Below, piece by piece: positions 21,528 to 30,514 of a stretch of DNA of 64,000 nt. The translations under genes and the position numbers were made by a program. Every line of letters begins with the position of its first letter. The stretch's first letter is position 1. This DNA comes from Lactococcus protaetiae (GTDB lineage: Bacteria; Bacillota; Bacilli; Lactobacillales; Streptococcaceae), in contig NZ_CP041356.1 in the NCBI RefSeq assembly GCF_006965445.1, positions 2,480,001 through 2,544,000 on the forward strand, given 5' to 3'. The notes beneath the pieces are model-generated. The model did no database searches and had not been told where the DNA came from. It worked only from the letters and a program-made list of their open reading frames with translations.

Positions 21528-23762
21528 TTATCTTACTGTCGAAATTCGCCATAATCCTTTGATTTCAGTGAGTTTTATCGCACCGTTTTGGTCTGTTCTC
21601 AGACTTTTTACTTTATATTTTTTGAAAGTATCTAGCGTCTGTTGATTAGGATGTCCGTAATGATTGTTTTTTCCTACTGATATAATCGCTAATTGTGGTT
21701 GAATTTGTTTAATAAATTTTGGATTTGAACTCGTTTTACTACCGTGATGACCTGCTTTTAAAATATCAACTTTTAAATCTGGATAGTTTTTTAATAATTT
21801 CATTTCACCATCTTGTTCTAAATCACCTGTAAACAAAAACTTTTTCCCATAAAAATTACCATAGGTCACTATAGAATCATTGTTGTCTCCTTTTCCTGTA
21901 TAACCATTGGATAGAACTTGAAGTTGACTGTTAAAGATGGAAATTTCATCACCAACTTGAGTGAGGTGGATAGGAATTTTCGCTTTTTTTAATTTATCTA
22001 CAAAGTCTGGACAAGTTAATTCTCCTGGGCTAACCCATACTTCTTTAATTTTTATTTTATCAGCAAGATTTAAAAAATCACCGACATGGTCGTCATCTGT
22101 GTGAGTGAGTATGAGCTGGTCAATCTGACTCACTCCTTCGGATTCTAGGTATGGGATGAGTGTTTTGGATGCATTTGACTCTGTTTGGGCTTTTTGCCAA
22201 CTTTTTTCTGGAATATTGAGTCTTCCTCCTGTATCAATCAGAATCGTCTGTTTATTAAAGCGGTCCTTTAAAAAAATGCTATCTCCTTGTCCGACATCGA
22301 CTGCGGTAATGGTTGGCTGGCTTGGATTCTTGCAGATGAAAAATATAATGAACAGGCTGGATAATAGGAGCCAGCGCAGCTTTTTCTGCGTCCAAAAATC
22401 GAGCAACAGAGCTGTTATGCTCAACAAGAGTATGAGTTGTATTGCATTGGGCTTGCCCAAAATAAGCGGATAATGAAAAGGGCGGTCTACAAGCTGAATA
22501 AATGCTTCAAGTGTTTTAAAAATCCAGTTTAGGTTGAGCGTTAATCCTGTCAGTGATAATAGAAAAGCTGTCAGTAACAGTGGAAGGAGTACCAAATCAA
22601 ATAGTACCCCAAAGCCAATGGTTAATAAAATAGAGAGTGGCTGGAAAATATAAAAATTGAAGATGAGTACAGGAAGTACTAGTAAGCTCAATGCTGACGA
22701 TGCGATAATCATTTGTTTAAGCTTTGACGTCAAATGAACTTTTTCTGTCAGTGATTCTTTTTTGCTTATGAACAAATGAGAGAGCATACTGATGGCAAAT
22801 GCATAAAATAGTGTGAGCTGACCACCTGCTGTCAGTAAAAATTTGGGACTTACAAACATTAAAATAAGTGTGGTCAGAGCAATATTATCTAAGCCTGTCA
22901 ATTTAATGTTTTTTTGAAAAAGCGCTCGAAGAATCGATACTGATAAACCTGTCAAAAAAGCATAGATTATTGAAAAAGGAATTTGGAGGATATCCACAAT
23001 ATCTCGTCGTATTCCCAAACGTAGCAATATTTTTCGTAAGCCATCAATAAAAAAATTAACTTGCATCCCTGACAATGCAAATAAATGGATAATCCCAAGT
23101 GAGCTATAAATATCACCCATTTGCTCAAAATCTTTATCAAGATACCCAAAAAGCAGTCCTGTCATGTAGTTTGACATGGGTTTGGGAAAATGACTTTGTA
23201 CCCAGACAATTGCGCTTCTCCGTAATACATGTAAGTCAAGCACTCGATTTGTTTTGATTTTCGAGATAGATGTAATGATGATTTCTCTGTAAATCCCTTG
23301 TGTTGCAAGATATTTTTGTTCATCAAAGCCATTAAAATTTCTTTGACGTTCTGGAACTTCAAGGTTTCCTGTGAAACTTATTGTGCAATTTTGTTTTAAA
23401 TTCTCATAAAATTTTTTCTCTTTTTCTGACTGGAGTGTGTCATAAACTTGATATTTTTCACCAGCTTCATTTCCTTGAAAACTAAGTAAATCACCATTTA
23501 CTTGAATACTGTCCGGAATAATCTTGGTTTGGGAAACGTTTTGAGCTTGTGTTGTCATTTTTTGATGGCTGTCAGTAGCGACAATGAAGAAAAAAACTGT
23601 CAGCACCAATAAAACTGGAAAAAGCAGGAAATATTTTCTATATAATGCGATACCAAGCGAGCAGGCAAAGACTAGTGCTATTACTAAATTAAAATCAAAA
23701 ATGCAATAATAAAGCAAAACTGCTAAATATGCCAAAAATATCAAAGGAAACTTAGTCAACAC
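21528..23762 (-). CDS. comEC: Competence protein ComEC, DNA-uptake channel
   Basis: A 744-residue polytopic protein expected to form the channel that takes single-stranded DNA across the membrane during transformation. An N-terminal OB-like region is followed by the Competence domain with about ten membrane helices (FALSGMQVNFF block). The C-terminal metallo-beta-lactamase domain starts near TAVDVGQGDSIFL and has THTDDDHVGD and AGHHGSKTSSN. It looks intact end to end. The GTG start overlaps the comEA stop, which gives coupling. Six CTGTCAG words lie in the gene. Confidence 0.95.
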   Translation of the reverse strand: MLTKFPLIFLAYLAVLLYYCIFDFNLVIALVFACSLGIALYRKYFLLFPVLLVLTVFFFIVATDSHQKMTTQAQNVSQTKIIPDSIQVNGDLLSFQGNEAGEKYQVYDTLQSEKEKKFYENLKQNCTISFTGNLEVPERQRNFNGFDEQKYLATQGIYREIIITSISKIKTNRVLDLHVLRRSAIVWVQSHFPKPMSNYMTGLLFGYLDKDFEQMGDIYSSLGIIHLFALSGMQVNFFIDGLRKILLRLGIRRDIVDILQIPFSIIYAFLTGLSVSILRALFQKNIKLTGLDNIALTTLILMFVSPKFLLTAGGQLTLFYAFAISMLSHLFISKKESLTEKVHLTSKLKQMIIASSALSLLVLPVLIFNFYIFQPLSILLTIGFGVLFDLVLLPLLLTAFLLSLTGLTLNLNWIFKTLEAFIQLVDRPFHYPLILGKPNAIQLILLLSITALLLDFWTQKKLRWLLLSSLFIIFFICKNPSQPTITAVDVGQGDSIFLKDRFNKQTILIDTGGRLNIPEKSWQKAQTESNASKTLIPYLESEGVSQIDQLILTHTDDDHVGDFLNLADKIKIKEVWVSPGELTCPDFVDKLKKAKIPIHLTQVGDEISIFNSQLQVLSNGYTGKGDNNDSIVTYGNFYGKKFLFTGDLEQDGEMKLLKNYPDLKVDILKAGHHGSKTSSNPKFIKQIQPQLAIISVGKNNHYGHPNQQTLDTFKKYKVKSLRTDQNGAIKLTEIKGLWRISTVR

Positions 23763-24408
23763 AGATAGAATCTTTCAATTTTGCAATTGTTTTGTCGCCA
23801 AAACCTGGTACATTTCCGAGGTCTTCTACTGATTGAAAATTACCATTTTGAGTACGATAATCAATGATATCTTGCGCCTTCTTTTGACCAATACCGTTCA
23901 AAGTCTGAAGCTGTGTCAAATCGGCAGTGTTGATATTTACTTTTGATGTTTGTGATGTGGTTGTCAGTGAATTTCCCACTCCGTCAGTACTGACAGAGCT
24001 GTCAGCAGATACTCCGCTTGCCATTTCTCCCTTTTGAGGAACATACACCACCTCTTCATCTTTTAATTTTGCTGCTAAATTAACCTGATTTTGATCTGCA
24101 TTTGTAGTAAAACCTCCAGCCAATTTAATCAAATCATCAACACGCATATCGCTCGAAACATCATAGACATTTGGTTTCATAACTGCTCCTTTGAGGTCAA
24201 CCTCGATTTCTGTCGCTTTTGAGAAATGATTTGATGTACTGACAGAAGTTTTGTCAGCACTGACAGAACTCAATGCTGTTGCTGACATTGTGCTGTCAGT
24301 ACTTTTCGGATGACTGACAAAATAAAAGATTCCACCAGCAAACAGTGCAACAACTGATAGAATCACAAGTTTCAAATTTTCTTTGATAAATTCGATTATT
24401 CTTTCCAT
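23752..24408 (-). CDS. comEA: Competence protein ComEA, DNA receptor
   Basis: A membrane-anchored DNA-binding protein, 218 residues, that hands DNA to ComEC. It has an N-terminal membrane helix (about 13-30), then an SLBB domain (VDLKGAVMKPNVYDV...VDDLIKLAGGF). A Ser/Thr-rich linker follows, then a C-terminal double helix-hairpin-helix (VNINTADLTQLQTLNGIGQKKAQDI). Five CTGTCAG/CTGACAG words fall in the two flexible linkers, where they encode Ser-Val-Ser/Leu-Thr runs. ATG at 24408 has no Shine-Dalgarno and a -10-like TAATAT only 5 nt upstream. Confidence 0.93.
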   Translation of the reverse strand: MERIIEFIKENLKLVILSVVALFAGGIFYFVSHPKSTDSTMSATALSSVSADKTSVSTSNHFSKATEIEVDLKGAVMKPNVYDVSSDMRVDDLIKLAGGFTTNADQNQVNLAAKLKDEEVVYVPQKGEMASGVSADSSVSTDGVGNSLTTTSQTSKVNINTADLTQLQTLNGIGQKKAQDIIDYRTQNGNFQSVEDLGNVPGFGDKTIAKLKDSICVD

Positions 24409-24413
24409 ACTTG

Positions 24414-24442
24414 ATATTACGAAAAAAATATTGAATTGTCAC
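24414..24442 (-). promoter_or_regulatory. Candidate comEA promoter, leaderless, with overlapping inverted repeat
   Basis: On the minus strand GTGACA, 17 bp and TAATAT, 5 nt before the ATG. The sequence TTTTTTTCGTAATA also resembles the ComX box TACGAATA with one extra base. An inverted repeat (AATATTGA / TCAATATT, about 24427-24450) overlaps the -35 region and is followed by T residues. Confidence 0.4.
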
Positions 24443-24490
24443 TCAATATTTTCTCATCCGCCGATTTTTCACTCACTTTAATTATAAAAA

Positions 24491-24512
24491 AAGCGCTGTA
24501 TCTCACAGCACT
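24491..24512 (-). terminator. Terminator of the NatAB-like operon
   Basis: Stem AGTGCTGT / ACAGCGCT with one G-T pair, followed on the minus strand by seven T, 10 nt after the permease stop. Confidence 0.85.
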
Positions 24513-24521
24513 TCAAAGCTT

Positions 24522-25913
24522 TTATTTTTTTACTAGCAGAATCCTAGCTGCAATAATTGCAACAACAACAAGAATAATAATCAACCAACCTTGCCAGGTG
24601 TTCGGATTATAGCCCAAGCCACTTTTGCGCTTAACAAACCAAGGTTTTTTTCCACTGGTGTCACTAACTTCTGCCTTTATTTTAGGTTTATTATCTTTAC
24701 CCAAAATATTGTTGAAAAGTTGTCTGATAATTTTCTCATCACTGTAAGAAAGTACGTTGCGCGCGTAGATTTTCTCCCCAGCCTTCGCTACAGCAATAGT
24801 CGCCAAAAGTTGTAAGATCAATGCAATCCAAGCCTCTGCTGTAGTTGAATATTGAATAGCAAAACGGCTAGTCATCAAAGTTGGACTAATAAAAGGAATA
24901 AAACTCAGCACCTTTAACACCACATTTCCAGGTACAGCAGCTCCAGCAATCCCACCAATATAACCAATCATAGATAAGAAAGCAATCGGTTGAGTAGCTT
25001 GTTGCACTTGTGACTGCTCATTAACAAGTGATGCAACAATCGAAGCCAAGAATAAATAACCCAGTATCCCAACAATTGCCATCAGGACAATATAAATGCC
25101 AAAACCAAAAGTGATTCCAGAAAGCATTCCACTAATCGCTTGAACTTGATCCATATCCTTAATAAATGGATACGCAATGCCAAATCCCAACACATAAATC
25201 CCAATCTGCGTTGCTGTTAGCATGATTACTCCGATAATTTTACCATAGTACTGCACATTTGAACTTGTTGCTGCAAGCAACGTTTCCATGATTCGACTTG
25301 ATTTTTCATTACCGATTTCTTGACCAATAATCCCAACATAAAGCATCAAAAGAACAAAAATAAAGATTGAAGCAATCGTTCCAACGGCAACATTTGCTCC
25401 TGCAGCAACATCACCACCAGCTGTTGTACCCGTAGCTGTCTGTTTCTCAACTGTAAGATGTGCTGGAGCCAACAATGATTTCAAATCAGCAGAGGTTAAA
25501 CTCAACCTACTCGCTGTTTGAGCAATATTGACCTGCGTCAAAGCCGATGTCAGACTGCTCTCATCAAATTTAATGTTCGAGCGAGTATTTGTAATCAGAC
25601 GATAACCATCATCTGACACCAAGAGAAAGCCATCAATTTTTCCATCTTCAAGTTTAGTTTTTGCCTCACTCTCTGTTGAAACGTTAGACAAATCAGCCGA
25701 AAGATTCTTATCCGCCTTGAGAATTTGTGTAATTGCCGGTGCATTCACGACAGCCATCTGTGGTGTCTGACTCCCACCAGAACTAACAATCAACCCCACT
25801 AATAACGAAACCGCCGCCAATAAGAACGGAGAAATGACCAAAGCCCAAAAACCCGCTCCCTTGATTCGATTACGATAAATATTTTTAGCAACAAGCCAAG
25901 TCTGATTTTTCAT
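24522..25913 (-). CDS. ABC-2 type exporter permease (NatB/YhaP-like)
   Basis: A 463-residue membrane subunit of an exporter. One N-terminal helix (about 21-45) is followed by an extracellular domain of roughly 150 residues. Five or six further helices contain the GQEIGNEKSSRIMETLLAATSS motif, which is characteristic of the NatB/YhaP group. Relatives are proposed to extrude sodium or to protect against membrane-active compounds; the substrate here is unknown. The start overlaps the ATPase stop by 4 nt. Confidence 0.85.
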   Translation of the reverse strand: MKNQTWLVAKNIYRNRIKGAGFWALVISPFLLAAVSLLVGLIVSSGGSQTPQMAVVNAPAITQILKADKNLSADLSNVSTESEAKTKLEDGKIDGFLLVSDDGYRLITNTRSNIKFDESSLTSALTQVNIAQTASRLSLTSADLKSLLAPAHLTVEKQTATGTTAGGDVAAGANVAVGTIASIFIFVLLMLYVGIIGQEIGNEKSSRIMETLLAATSSNVQYYGKIIGVIMLTATQIGIYVLGFGIAYPFIKDMDQVQAISGMLSGITFGFGIYIVLMAIVGILGYLFLASIVASLVNEQSQVQQATQPIAFLSMIGYIGGIAGAAVPGNVVLKVLSFIPFISPTLMTSRFAIQYSTTAEAWIALILQLLATIAVAKAGEKIYARNVLSYSDEKIIRQLFNNILGKDNKPKIKAEVSDTSGKKPWFVKRKSGLGYNPNTWQGWLIIILVVVAIIAARILLVKK

Positions 25914-26866
25914 TTGTTTCCTCCAATCAGGCGTTCAGCCTGTTCATCGCGCTCAATCTCTACTTTTTCAGCATCTTTTTCCGCAACTTCCATTCGGAAA
26001 ATTTCATCAAGCGACGGTGGTGACTGAACAAAAGCCTGCACATATCCCTTTGAAGCAACTTTTTGAAAAATTTCGCGACCAACCTCGGCATTACCAAGTT
26101 TTATTGAACGGCCTCCTCCTTGCTTAGTCACAGATTTTACACCCGAAACAGCTAAAAGTTCGTCATCAGGTATTCCATCTTCTAAATAAATACGTGTTCT
26201 ACCATAACTTTCTCGAATCTCTTGAACCGTTCCGTTTAAAATTGTTTTTCCATCTTTTAACATCAATAAATTATCCGATAAAAGTTCAACATCGCTCATA
26301 TTATGATTTGAAAAAATAACAGCTGCCCCGTTATCACGACTTTTTTTAATCTCATTACGTAGAATTTCAGTATTGACCGGATCAAGCCCCGTAAAAGGTT
26401 CATCAAGAATTAAGAATTTTGGCTCATGAATCAACGTAGCGATAAATTGTACTTTCTGAGCGTTCCCTTTTGAGAGGGTCTGAACCTTATCTGTAGGTTT
26501 TCCAATCACTTCCACGCGCTTCATCCACTCAGCAACTTTGATTCTGGCATCGCTCCGTTTCATCCCATGAAGCTCAGCAAAATACATGATTTGGTCTTCT
26601 ACCGTCATTTTTTGGTAAAGCCCACGTTCCTCAGGTAGGAAGCCAATCAGTTGTTTCGTTTTTTGTGTGATTTTTTCACCGTCCCATGTGATACTTCCTT
26701 GGTCCGCTTGGATAAAGTCCAAAATCATCCGAAAACTTGTCGTTTTACCAGCCCCATTCTGTCCGATAAGTCCCATCACTTCACCAGGTGCAACTGTCAT
26801 AGATAAGTCATCTACTGCTACTTTATCACCAAAACGTTTTGTTACATTTGTGATTTGTAAGGTCAT
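25910..26866 (-). CDS. ABC exporter ATP-binding protein (NatA/YhaQ-like)
   Basis: A 318-residue ATPase partner of the downstream permease. Walker A is GQNGAGKTTS, the signature LSKGNAQKVQFIATLIHEP, Walker B FLILDEPFTGLDPV and the switch His lies in FSNHNMSDVE. The C-terminal extension of about 90 residues is typical of the NatA/YhaQ subfamily. ATG at 26866 has GGAGGAAG upstream; the longer frame from 26917 has no support. Confidence 0.88.
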   Translation of the reverse strand: MTLQITNVTKRFGDKVAVDDLSMTVAPGEVMGLIGQNGAGKTTSFRMILDFIQADQGSITWDGEKITQKTKQLIGFLPEERGLYQKMTVEDQIMYFAELHGMKRSDARIKVAEWMKRVEVIGKPTDKVQTLSKGNAQKVQFIATLIHEPKFLILDEPFTGLDPVNTEILRNEIKKSRDNGAAVIFSNHNMSDVELLSDNLLMLKDGKTILNGTVQEIRESYGRTRIYLEDGIPDDELLAVSGVKSVTKQGGGRSIKLGNAEVGREIFQKVASKGYVQAFVQSPPSLDEIFRMEVAEKDAEKVEIERDEQAERLIGGNK

Positions 26867-26989
26867 ACTTCCTCCACTACTTTCTCTTAGCCTGATGCTC
26901 TTAAAAACAAGACTCATTTATAAAAGATTTTCACCTTTAATCTGAATATCATTTTTAGCTGTTCAAACTCAGTTAAATCATTTCATTTG

Positions 26990-27322
26990 TTTTATCAAAG
27001 CAAGTGCGTGCTATCTCCGCCCTTTCGGGCTACGCTGTCGATGCTCGCTACGGTGCTACGTGCTTCGCACGCCGTTCTGCGAACGGTCTACGCAACTTCG
27101 TTGCTACGCTGTCCGTTTGCTTAGCTGCTAAAGCAGCAAGAGCAAAAGGCAAAGCACCTAGTCGGAATGGCAATCTTTGAATTTCGTCCGATTGCCATAG
27201 GGCGTTGGCGCTTTTAGCGCCTAAGCTTCTTGGACAAGGTGACCTCATATCTTTGATGTGAGGTTGTACCTTAGATTCAGTGGCGAGTTAAAACTCCCAC
27301 TGAATAAGTCTTGACTTCATCA
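26990..27322. repeat. Mosaic palindromic repeat, forward copy
   Basis: Left terminus AAAGCAAGTGCGTGC at about 26998, then GCCC-TTTC-GGGC, CGTGC-TTC-GCACG, CCGTTC-TGC-GAACGG, GCAAC-TTC-GTTGC and GCTGC-TAAA-GCAGC. A CCTCATATCTTTGATGTGAGG stem-loop follows, and the right terminus AAGTCTTGACTTCAT ends at 27320. An open frame across the core (27048-27248, minus) has no ribosome site and is not called. Confidence 0.75.
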
Positions 27323-27399
27323 CTCTGCCATGATAATTATACCATAGACAAAGTCTGTAAATCATCGCTCAATATTCTTTTCTGTAAGTAGGAATTTGG

Positions 27400-27536
27400 T
27401 TTAACTTAGCAAGTGCGTACTAAAGCTCATATCTTTGATGTTAAGCAAACTGTTGCAGCTTTAGCTACGTACAAGGTCGCTACACCTAGGGTTGTACCTT
27501 AACATTGGTGTGAAACCCACCAGTAAAGTAATCACT
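27400..27536. repeat. Mosaic palindromic repeat, short second copy
   Basis: Begins with TTAACTTAGCAAGTGCGT (about 27401) and carries the CTCATATCTTTGATGTTAAGC and GCAGCTTTAGCTACGTAC modules. It ends with the other terminus type, AAGTAATCACTTCAATT, abutting the stop codon of the membrane protein gene. Confidence 0.7.
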
Positions 27537-28064
27537 TCAATTTTCCCTATCTCCTCGCGACCATCCCCAAAGAATCAATCCATAAAGAACGACCACCCAA
27601 ATATAAGAAAAAAATTCGACTCCTGCAGAGGTAAAAACGCCCTCATGAATAAGTATTATTTTTCCTTTTACAATATTAACAATTTGAAGAGCAGTAAAAA
27701 GTCCATAGACCATTCCTAAGATTTTAAAAAGTCGTAACCTTTTTTGAGGAAATCCATGACCAAAATAAGCGCCACGTAGTACCGACTCCAACACAAAAAA
27801 AATCGAAACTAGCGCAATAATCAACAAATTTTGTGTACCAATCGTAAATAATCGACTTCCAGTTCCCTCAAAAATTGCACCACTAATAATCAATAAGCCT
27901 CCACCAAAAATTAAACTATGCAGTGCGATAGAACCTCGAACTGCCTTTTGCCGCTCATCAAGTTGATTATAATTGCTAATCCCTCTTCGTCGCTTAATCA
28001 GTACAAGCATAATTAAAATGACTAAAGCACTGGCTATCCCATTAATAAATCCTACAATGTTCAT
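27537..28064 (-). CDS. Membrane protein paired with an HTH regulator
   Basis: A 175-residue protein with about five hydrophobic segments and a central charged loop (SNYNQLDERQKAVRGS) that recurs in small membrane proteins encoded next to XRE regulators. I do not recognise a defined function. The gene starts 1 nt after the regulator's stop, so the two are one transcription unit. Its stop is at the edge of a repeat element. Confidence 0.7.
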   Translation of the reverse strand: MNIVGFINGIASALVILIMLVLIKRRRGISNYNQLDERQKAVRGSIALHSLIFGGGLLIISGAIFEGTGSRLFTIGTQNLLIIALVSIFFVLESVLRGAYFGHGFPQKRLRLFKILGMVYGLFTALQIVNIVKGKIILIHEGVFTSAGVEFFSYIWVVVLYGLILWGWSRGDREN

Positions 28065-28265
28065 CTATTCTTCCTCCCAAAACAAATCATTCAAAGTAAC
28101 ATCTAATACCTTACATATATCAATGCATAAGCTGATTGTCGGATTATAATTTCCCGATTCAACTGCAACAATTGTTTGCCGCGTAACATTGACTGCCTGT
28201 GCAAGGTCATTTTGTGTCATACCTTTAAGTACACGCGCAGCTTTCAATTTCAAATTCTTTCCCAT
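28065..28265 (-). CDS. XRE/Cro-type HTH regulator, short
   Basis: A 66-residue protein that is a single helix-turn-helix domain (LKAARVLKGMTQNDLAQAVNVTRQTIVAVESGNYNPT) of the YozG/Xre type with a short acidic tail. It probably represses its own operon with the membrane protein gene. I chose ATG at 28265, because the consensus promoter ends exactly 6 nt upstream of it and no ribosome site exists; the frame can also be read from TTG at 28271. Confidence 0.85.
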   Translation of the reverse strand: MGKNLKLKAARVLKGMTQNDLAQAVNVTRQTIVAVESGNYNPTISLCIDICKVLDVTLNDLFWEEE

Positions 28266-28271
28266 GAACAA

Positions 28272-28300
28272 ATTATAAAATATATTTTTCTAAAAGTCAA
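28272..28300 (-). promoter_or_regulatory. Consensus promoter giving a probable leaderless regulator mRNA
   Basis: TTGACT (28295-28300), 17 bp, TATAAT (28272-28277), then 6 nt to the ATG. Transcription should start at or next to the A of the start codon. Confidence 0.75.
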
Positions 28301-28360
28301 TTATACTATACTTTTTGTTTGTATAAAATTGTATCTATGATACTACCCTCTCAAAAATAA

Positions 28361-28387
28361 AAAAAATCATAAGACTATGATTTTTTT
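28361..28387 (-). terminator. Terminator of the 28386-28793 gene
   Basis: ATCATA-AGAC-TATGAT stem with A- and T-runs on both sides, overlapping the gene's last codon. Confidence 0.8.
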
Positions 28388-28793
28388 ATGCTTTTACTTT
28401 AGACAGTTTAATTTGTCTTTGTAGGCTTACTACTGCCAATAAAAGGAGTAACATACTTGCAAGTAGTGCTGCTCCAGCTGGAGCAAGCTGACTATTTTCC
28501 AAAAATACACCGTGTCCTTCAAATAGATAAATACTAGTGTTTGTAACATCAGCAGCAAAAATAATTGCTAAAAGATAAAACAAGACCTTTAACTCTTTTA
28601 CTTGTTTAAAAGTTGTCCGAGTTTGCCATATTCTAAAACTAGCAAAAGCTAGAAGCAAAGTGCTGAAAAGATAAATCATTTCAAAATTTTGAATCCAGTA
28701 AAAATGCTGAGCTTCAAAAATGAAACCGACAATAGTGAGTATTCCACCAAATATAAGTGTTGGAATAAAGATGAGCCATAGAATTTTATTCAT
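28386..28793 (-). CDS. Hypothetical four-helix membrane protein
   Basis: A 135-residue protein with four predicted membrane helices (about 5-27, 36-53, 67-84 and 104-122) and a basic C-terminus (QRQIKLSKVKA). I do not recognise a family. It stands alone, with a terminator at its end and an intergenic gap of about 160 bp before it. Confidence 0.65.
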   Translation of the reverse strand: MNKILWLIFIPTLIFGGILTIVGFIFEAQHFYWIQNFEMIYLFSTLLLAFASFRIWQTRTTFKQVKELKVLFYLLAIIFAADVTNTSIYLFEGHGVFLENSQLAPAGAALLASMLLLLLAVVSLQRQIKLSKVKA

Positions 28794-28955
28794 TATTTTT
28801 CCTCAAAGTATAAGCTCATCCCTTTGCTATTTCATTGATTTAACTTTTATAAAATCACTATCCTGGGATAAACTTATCTTCCTTTTTTATTTCTTATTTA
28901 ATTTTAATATATTTCTCATCAAACTCAAAATATTATGTTTTCCTTTCTCATAAAT

Positions 28956-28986
28956 AAAAAAATCTTGGTCATTCCAAGATTTTTTT
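28956..28986 (-). terminator. Terminator of the GNAT gene
   Basis: AAAAAAATCTTGG / CCAAGATTTTTTT with a 5-nt loop. It overlaps the end of the coding region. Confidence 0.85.
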
Positions 28987-29529
28987 AATGGTTTCTGGTG
29001 ATAAGTCTGTGATTAATTTGATAGGCTGAACCTGTTCATCTTTTTGTAAAGGTAAATCCATCCATTGAATTCCATACCATTCTCCAAACTTATAACCCGA
29101 TTTTTGAAAAATTCCGATAGTTTCAAAGCCAAACTTTTCATGAAAAGCAATGCTTGCAGGATTGGGATAAGTGATACACGCATAAGCACGTTGATAATTA
29201 AGTAAAGATAACGCTGTTAATAACTTTTCATAAAGTATTGTTCCCGTACCGTGATGACGTTCATTTTCATCAAGATAAATAGATAACTCGACCACCCAAT
29301 CATAAGCCGCCCGTTCACGATAACGTCCCGCATAAGCATAACCAATAATTTTATCATTTTCTATAGCTAATAGATATGGAAATACTGATGCAGTTTTCTC
29401 TATTCGTTGGGCAAAGTCTTCCACAGTTGGAACTTCGTATTCAAAAGTTATCGCTGTTTTTTCCACATATGGCTTATAAATTTTTAATAATTCGGTTGCA
29501 TCCGCTGTTGTTGCTAATCTAAATTTCAT
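28969..29529 (-). CDS. GNAT acetyltransferase, phosphinothricin/YwnH-like
   Basis: A 186-residue N-acetyltransferase. The acetyl-CoA loop region is ELSIYLDENERHHGTGTILYEKLL, where the usual R/Q-x-x-G-x-G/A is HHGTGT, and the C-terminal FHEKFGFETIGIFQKSGYKFGEWYGIQWMDL is typical of the Pat/YwnH group. The substrate is unknown, possibly methionine sulfone/sulfoximine-type compounds. I chose ATG at 29529, with AGGAGAA upstream, over the longer frame from 29565. Confidence 0.85.
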   Translation of the reverse strand: MKFRLATTADATELLKIYKPYVEKTAITFEYEVPTVEDFAQRIEKTASVFPYLLAIENDKIIGYAYAGRYRERAAYDWVVELSIYLDENERHHGTGTILYEKLLTALSLLNYQRAYACITYPNPASIAFHEKFGFETIGIFQKSGYKFGEWYGIQWMDLPLQKDEQVQPIKLITDLSPETIKKILE

Positions 29530-29632
29530 TATTTCTCCTGACTCTCTTTTGAATATTATACACAATTTTGGATTAAATATCTTTATAGGAGTCGGTTTGG
29601 TTGTGGTTTTACAATTCTATCTCTTAGTTAAT

Positions 29633-29670
29633 AAAAAAAACTCCGAGGAAAAAATAACTTCCTCAGAGTT
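29633..29670 (-). terminator. Terminator distal to ahpC
   Basis: Stem AACTCTGAGGAAG / TTCCTCGGAGTT with eight T following on the minus strand. It is separated from ahpC by the 159-bp inverted-repeat element, which suggests that element entered between gene and terminator. Confidence 0.8.
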
Positions 29671-29683
29671 CCTGAATATTAAC

Positions 29684-29842
29684 TATAGCTAAGCTACTCT
29701 AAAATACACCCAAGATTGCTCTAAATTTTTCATCAGACTGAGGCGGAAGGACGCAGGCTTGCTGGCGCAAGTCAAGGACGACAACGAAAGAGCTGATGGG
29801 AAATTTGAGGAAGATTGGGTGTATTTTAGAGTAGTTTAGCTA
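29684..29842. mobile_element. MITE-like 159-bp element with 30-bp terminal inverted repeats
   Basis: The ends TATAGCTAAGCTACTCTAAA... and its complement match over 30 bp with one mismatch. The pairing continues inward imperfectly for about 25 more bases, so the whole unit could fold as one long hairpin. The centre (about 29738-29794) is GC-richer, holds a CTTGC-TGGC-GCAAG hairpin, and looks conserved like a structured RNA. No open frame of use. It ends 6 bp from the ahpC stop. No second copy was noticed in the window. Confidence 0.65.
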
Positions 29843-29848
29843 TAAATC

Positions 29849-30412
29849 CTAGAGATGATTTACTAATTCTAAACCTGGCGTTAGAGTGCTTTCCCCTTCT
29901 GCCCATTTTGCAGGACAAACTTGGTCTGGATGTTGGCGAATGAATTGTGCTGCCTTAACTTTATTAACAAGTTGAGATGCATTTCTCCCAATACCATCTG
30001 CCGTAATTTCAACTGCTTGAATCACACCGTCAGGGTCAATGATAAACGTGCCACGTTGTGCCAGACCTTCTTCTTCATCGAGAACATCAAATACACGTGA
30101 CAAGTTCCAATTTGGGTCTGCAAGCATTGGATATTCTATCTTTCCGATTTTAGGACTATCCATGTGCCAAGCAGCGTGGACAAAATGAGTATCAGTTGAA
30201 GCTGAATACACTTCTGCTCCTAAAGCTTTTAATGTTGCATATTGTTCTTGCAAATCTTCAAGTTCTGTTGGACAGACAAATGAGAAATCTGCTGGATAAA
30301 ACACTAATACATTCCACTTTCCTAAAAAATCTTCATTTGTAACTGTTTTAAATTCTAAATCATGATATGCTTGTACGGAAAATTCTCCGATTTTTTTACC
30401 TACTAGTGACAT
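29849..30412 (-). CDS. ahpC: Alkyl hydroperoxide reductase subunit C (2-Cys peroxiredoxin)
   Basis: Reduces hydrogen peroxide and organic hydroperoxides. In 187 residues it has the peroxidatic Cys in DFSFVCPTE and the resolving Cys in DQVCPAKW, with [14 protein letters not shown] between them. The reductase gene ahpF is not adjacent in this window, so electrons must come from an enzyme encoded elsewhere. A strong GAAGGAG site precedes ATG 30412. Confidence 0.95.
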   Translation of the reverse strand: MSLVGKKIGEFSVQAYHDLEFKTVTNEDFLGKWNVLVFYPADFSFVCPTELEDLQEQYATLKALGAEVYSASTDTHFVHAAWHMDSPKIGKIEYPMLADPNWNLSRVFDVLDEEEGLAQRGTFIIDPDGVIQAVEITADGIGRNASQLVNKVKAAQFIRQHPDQVCPAKWAEGESTLTPGLELVNHL

Positions 30413-30514
30413 AAAAATAACTCCTTCTAAAAATATGATACCTTAATTATATTAAAATTTAAAGAAAAGGTCATGTTTCAGAAATGTGAGCTAAGATTAT
30501 TTTCAAACTAACAT

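Noticed and set aside
27048-27248. Open frame of 66 codons across the repeat core, with similar frames at 46989-47204 and 61025-61243
   Set aside because: No ribosome site, and reading depends on the direction of the shared core; odd Arg/Ala-rich composition. These are repeat DNA that happens to be open.
29684-29842. T-box or riboswitch for ahpC
   Set aside because: The element lies downstream of ahpC, not upstream, and has no T-box sequence; symmetric ends fit a MITE or 3' structure better.
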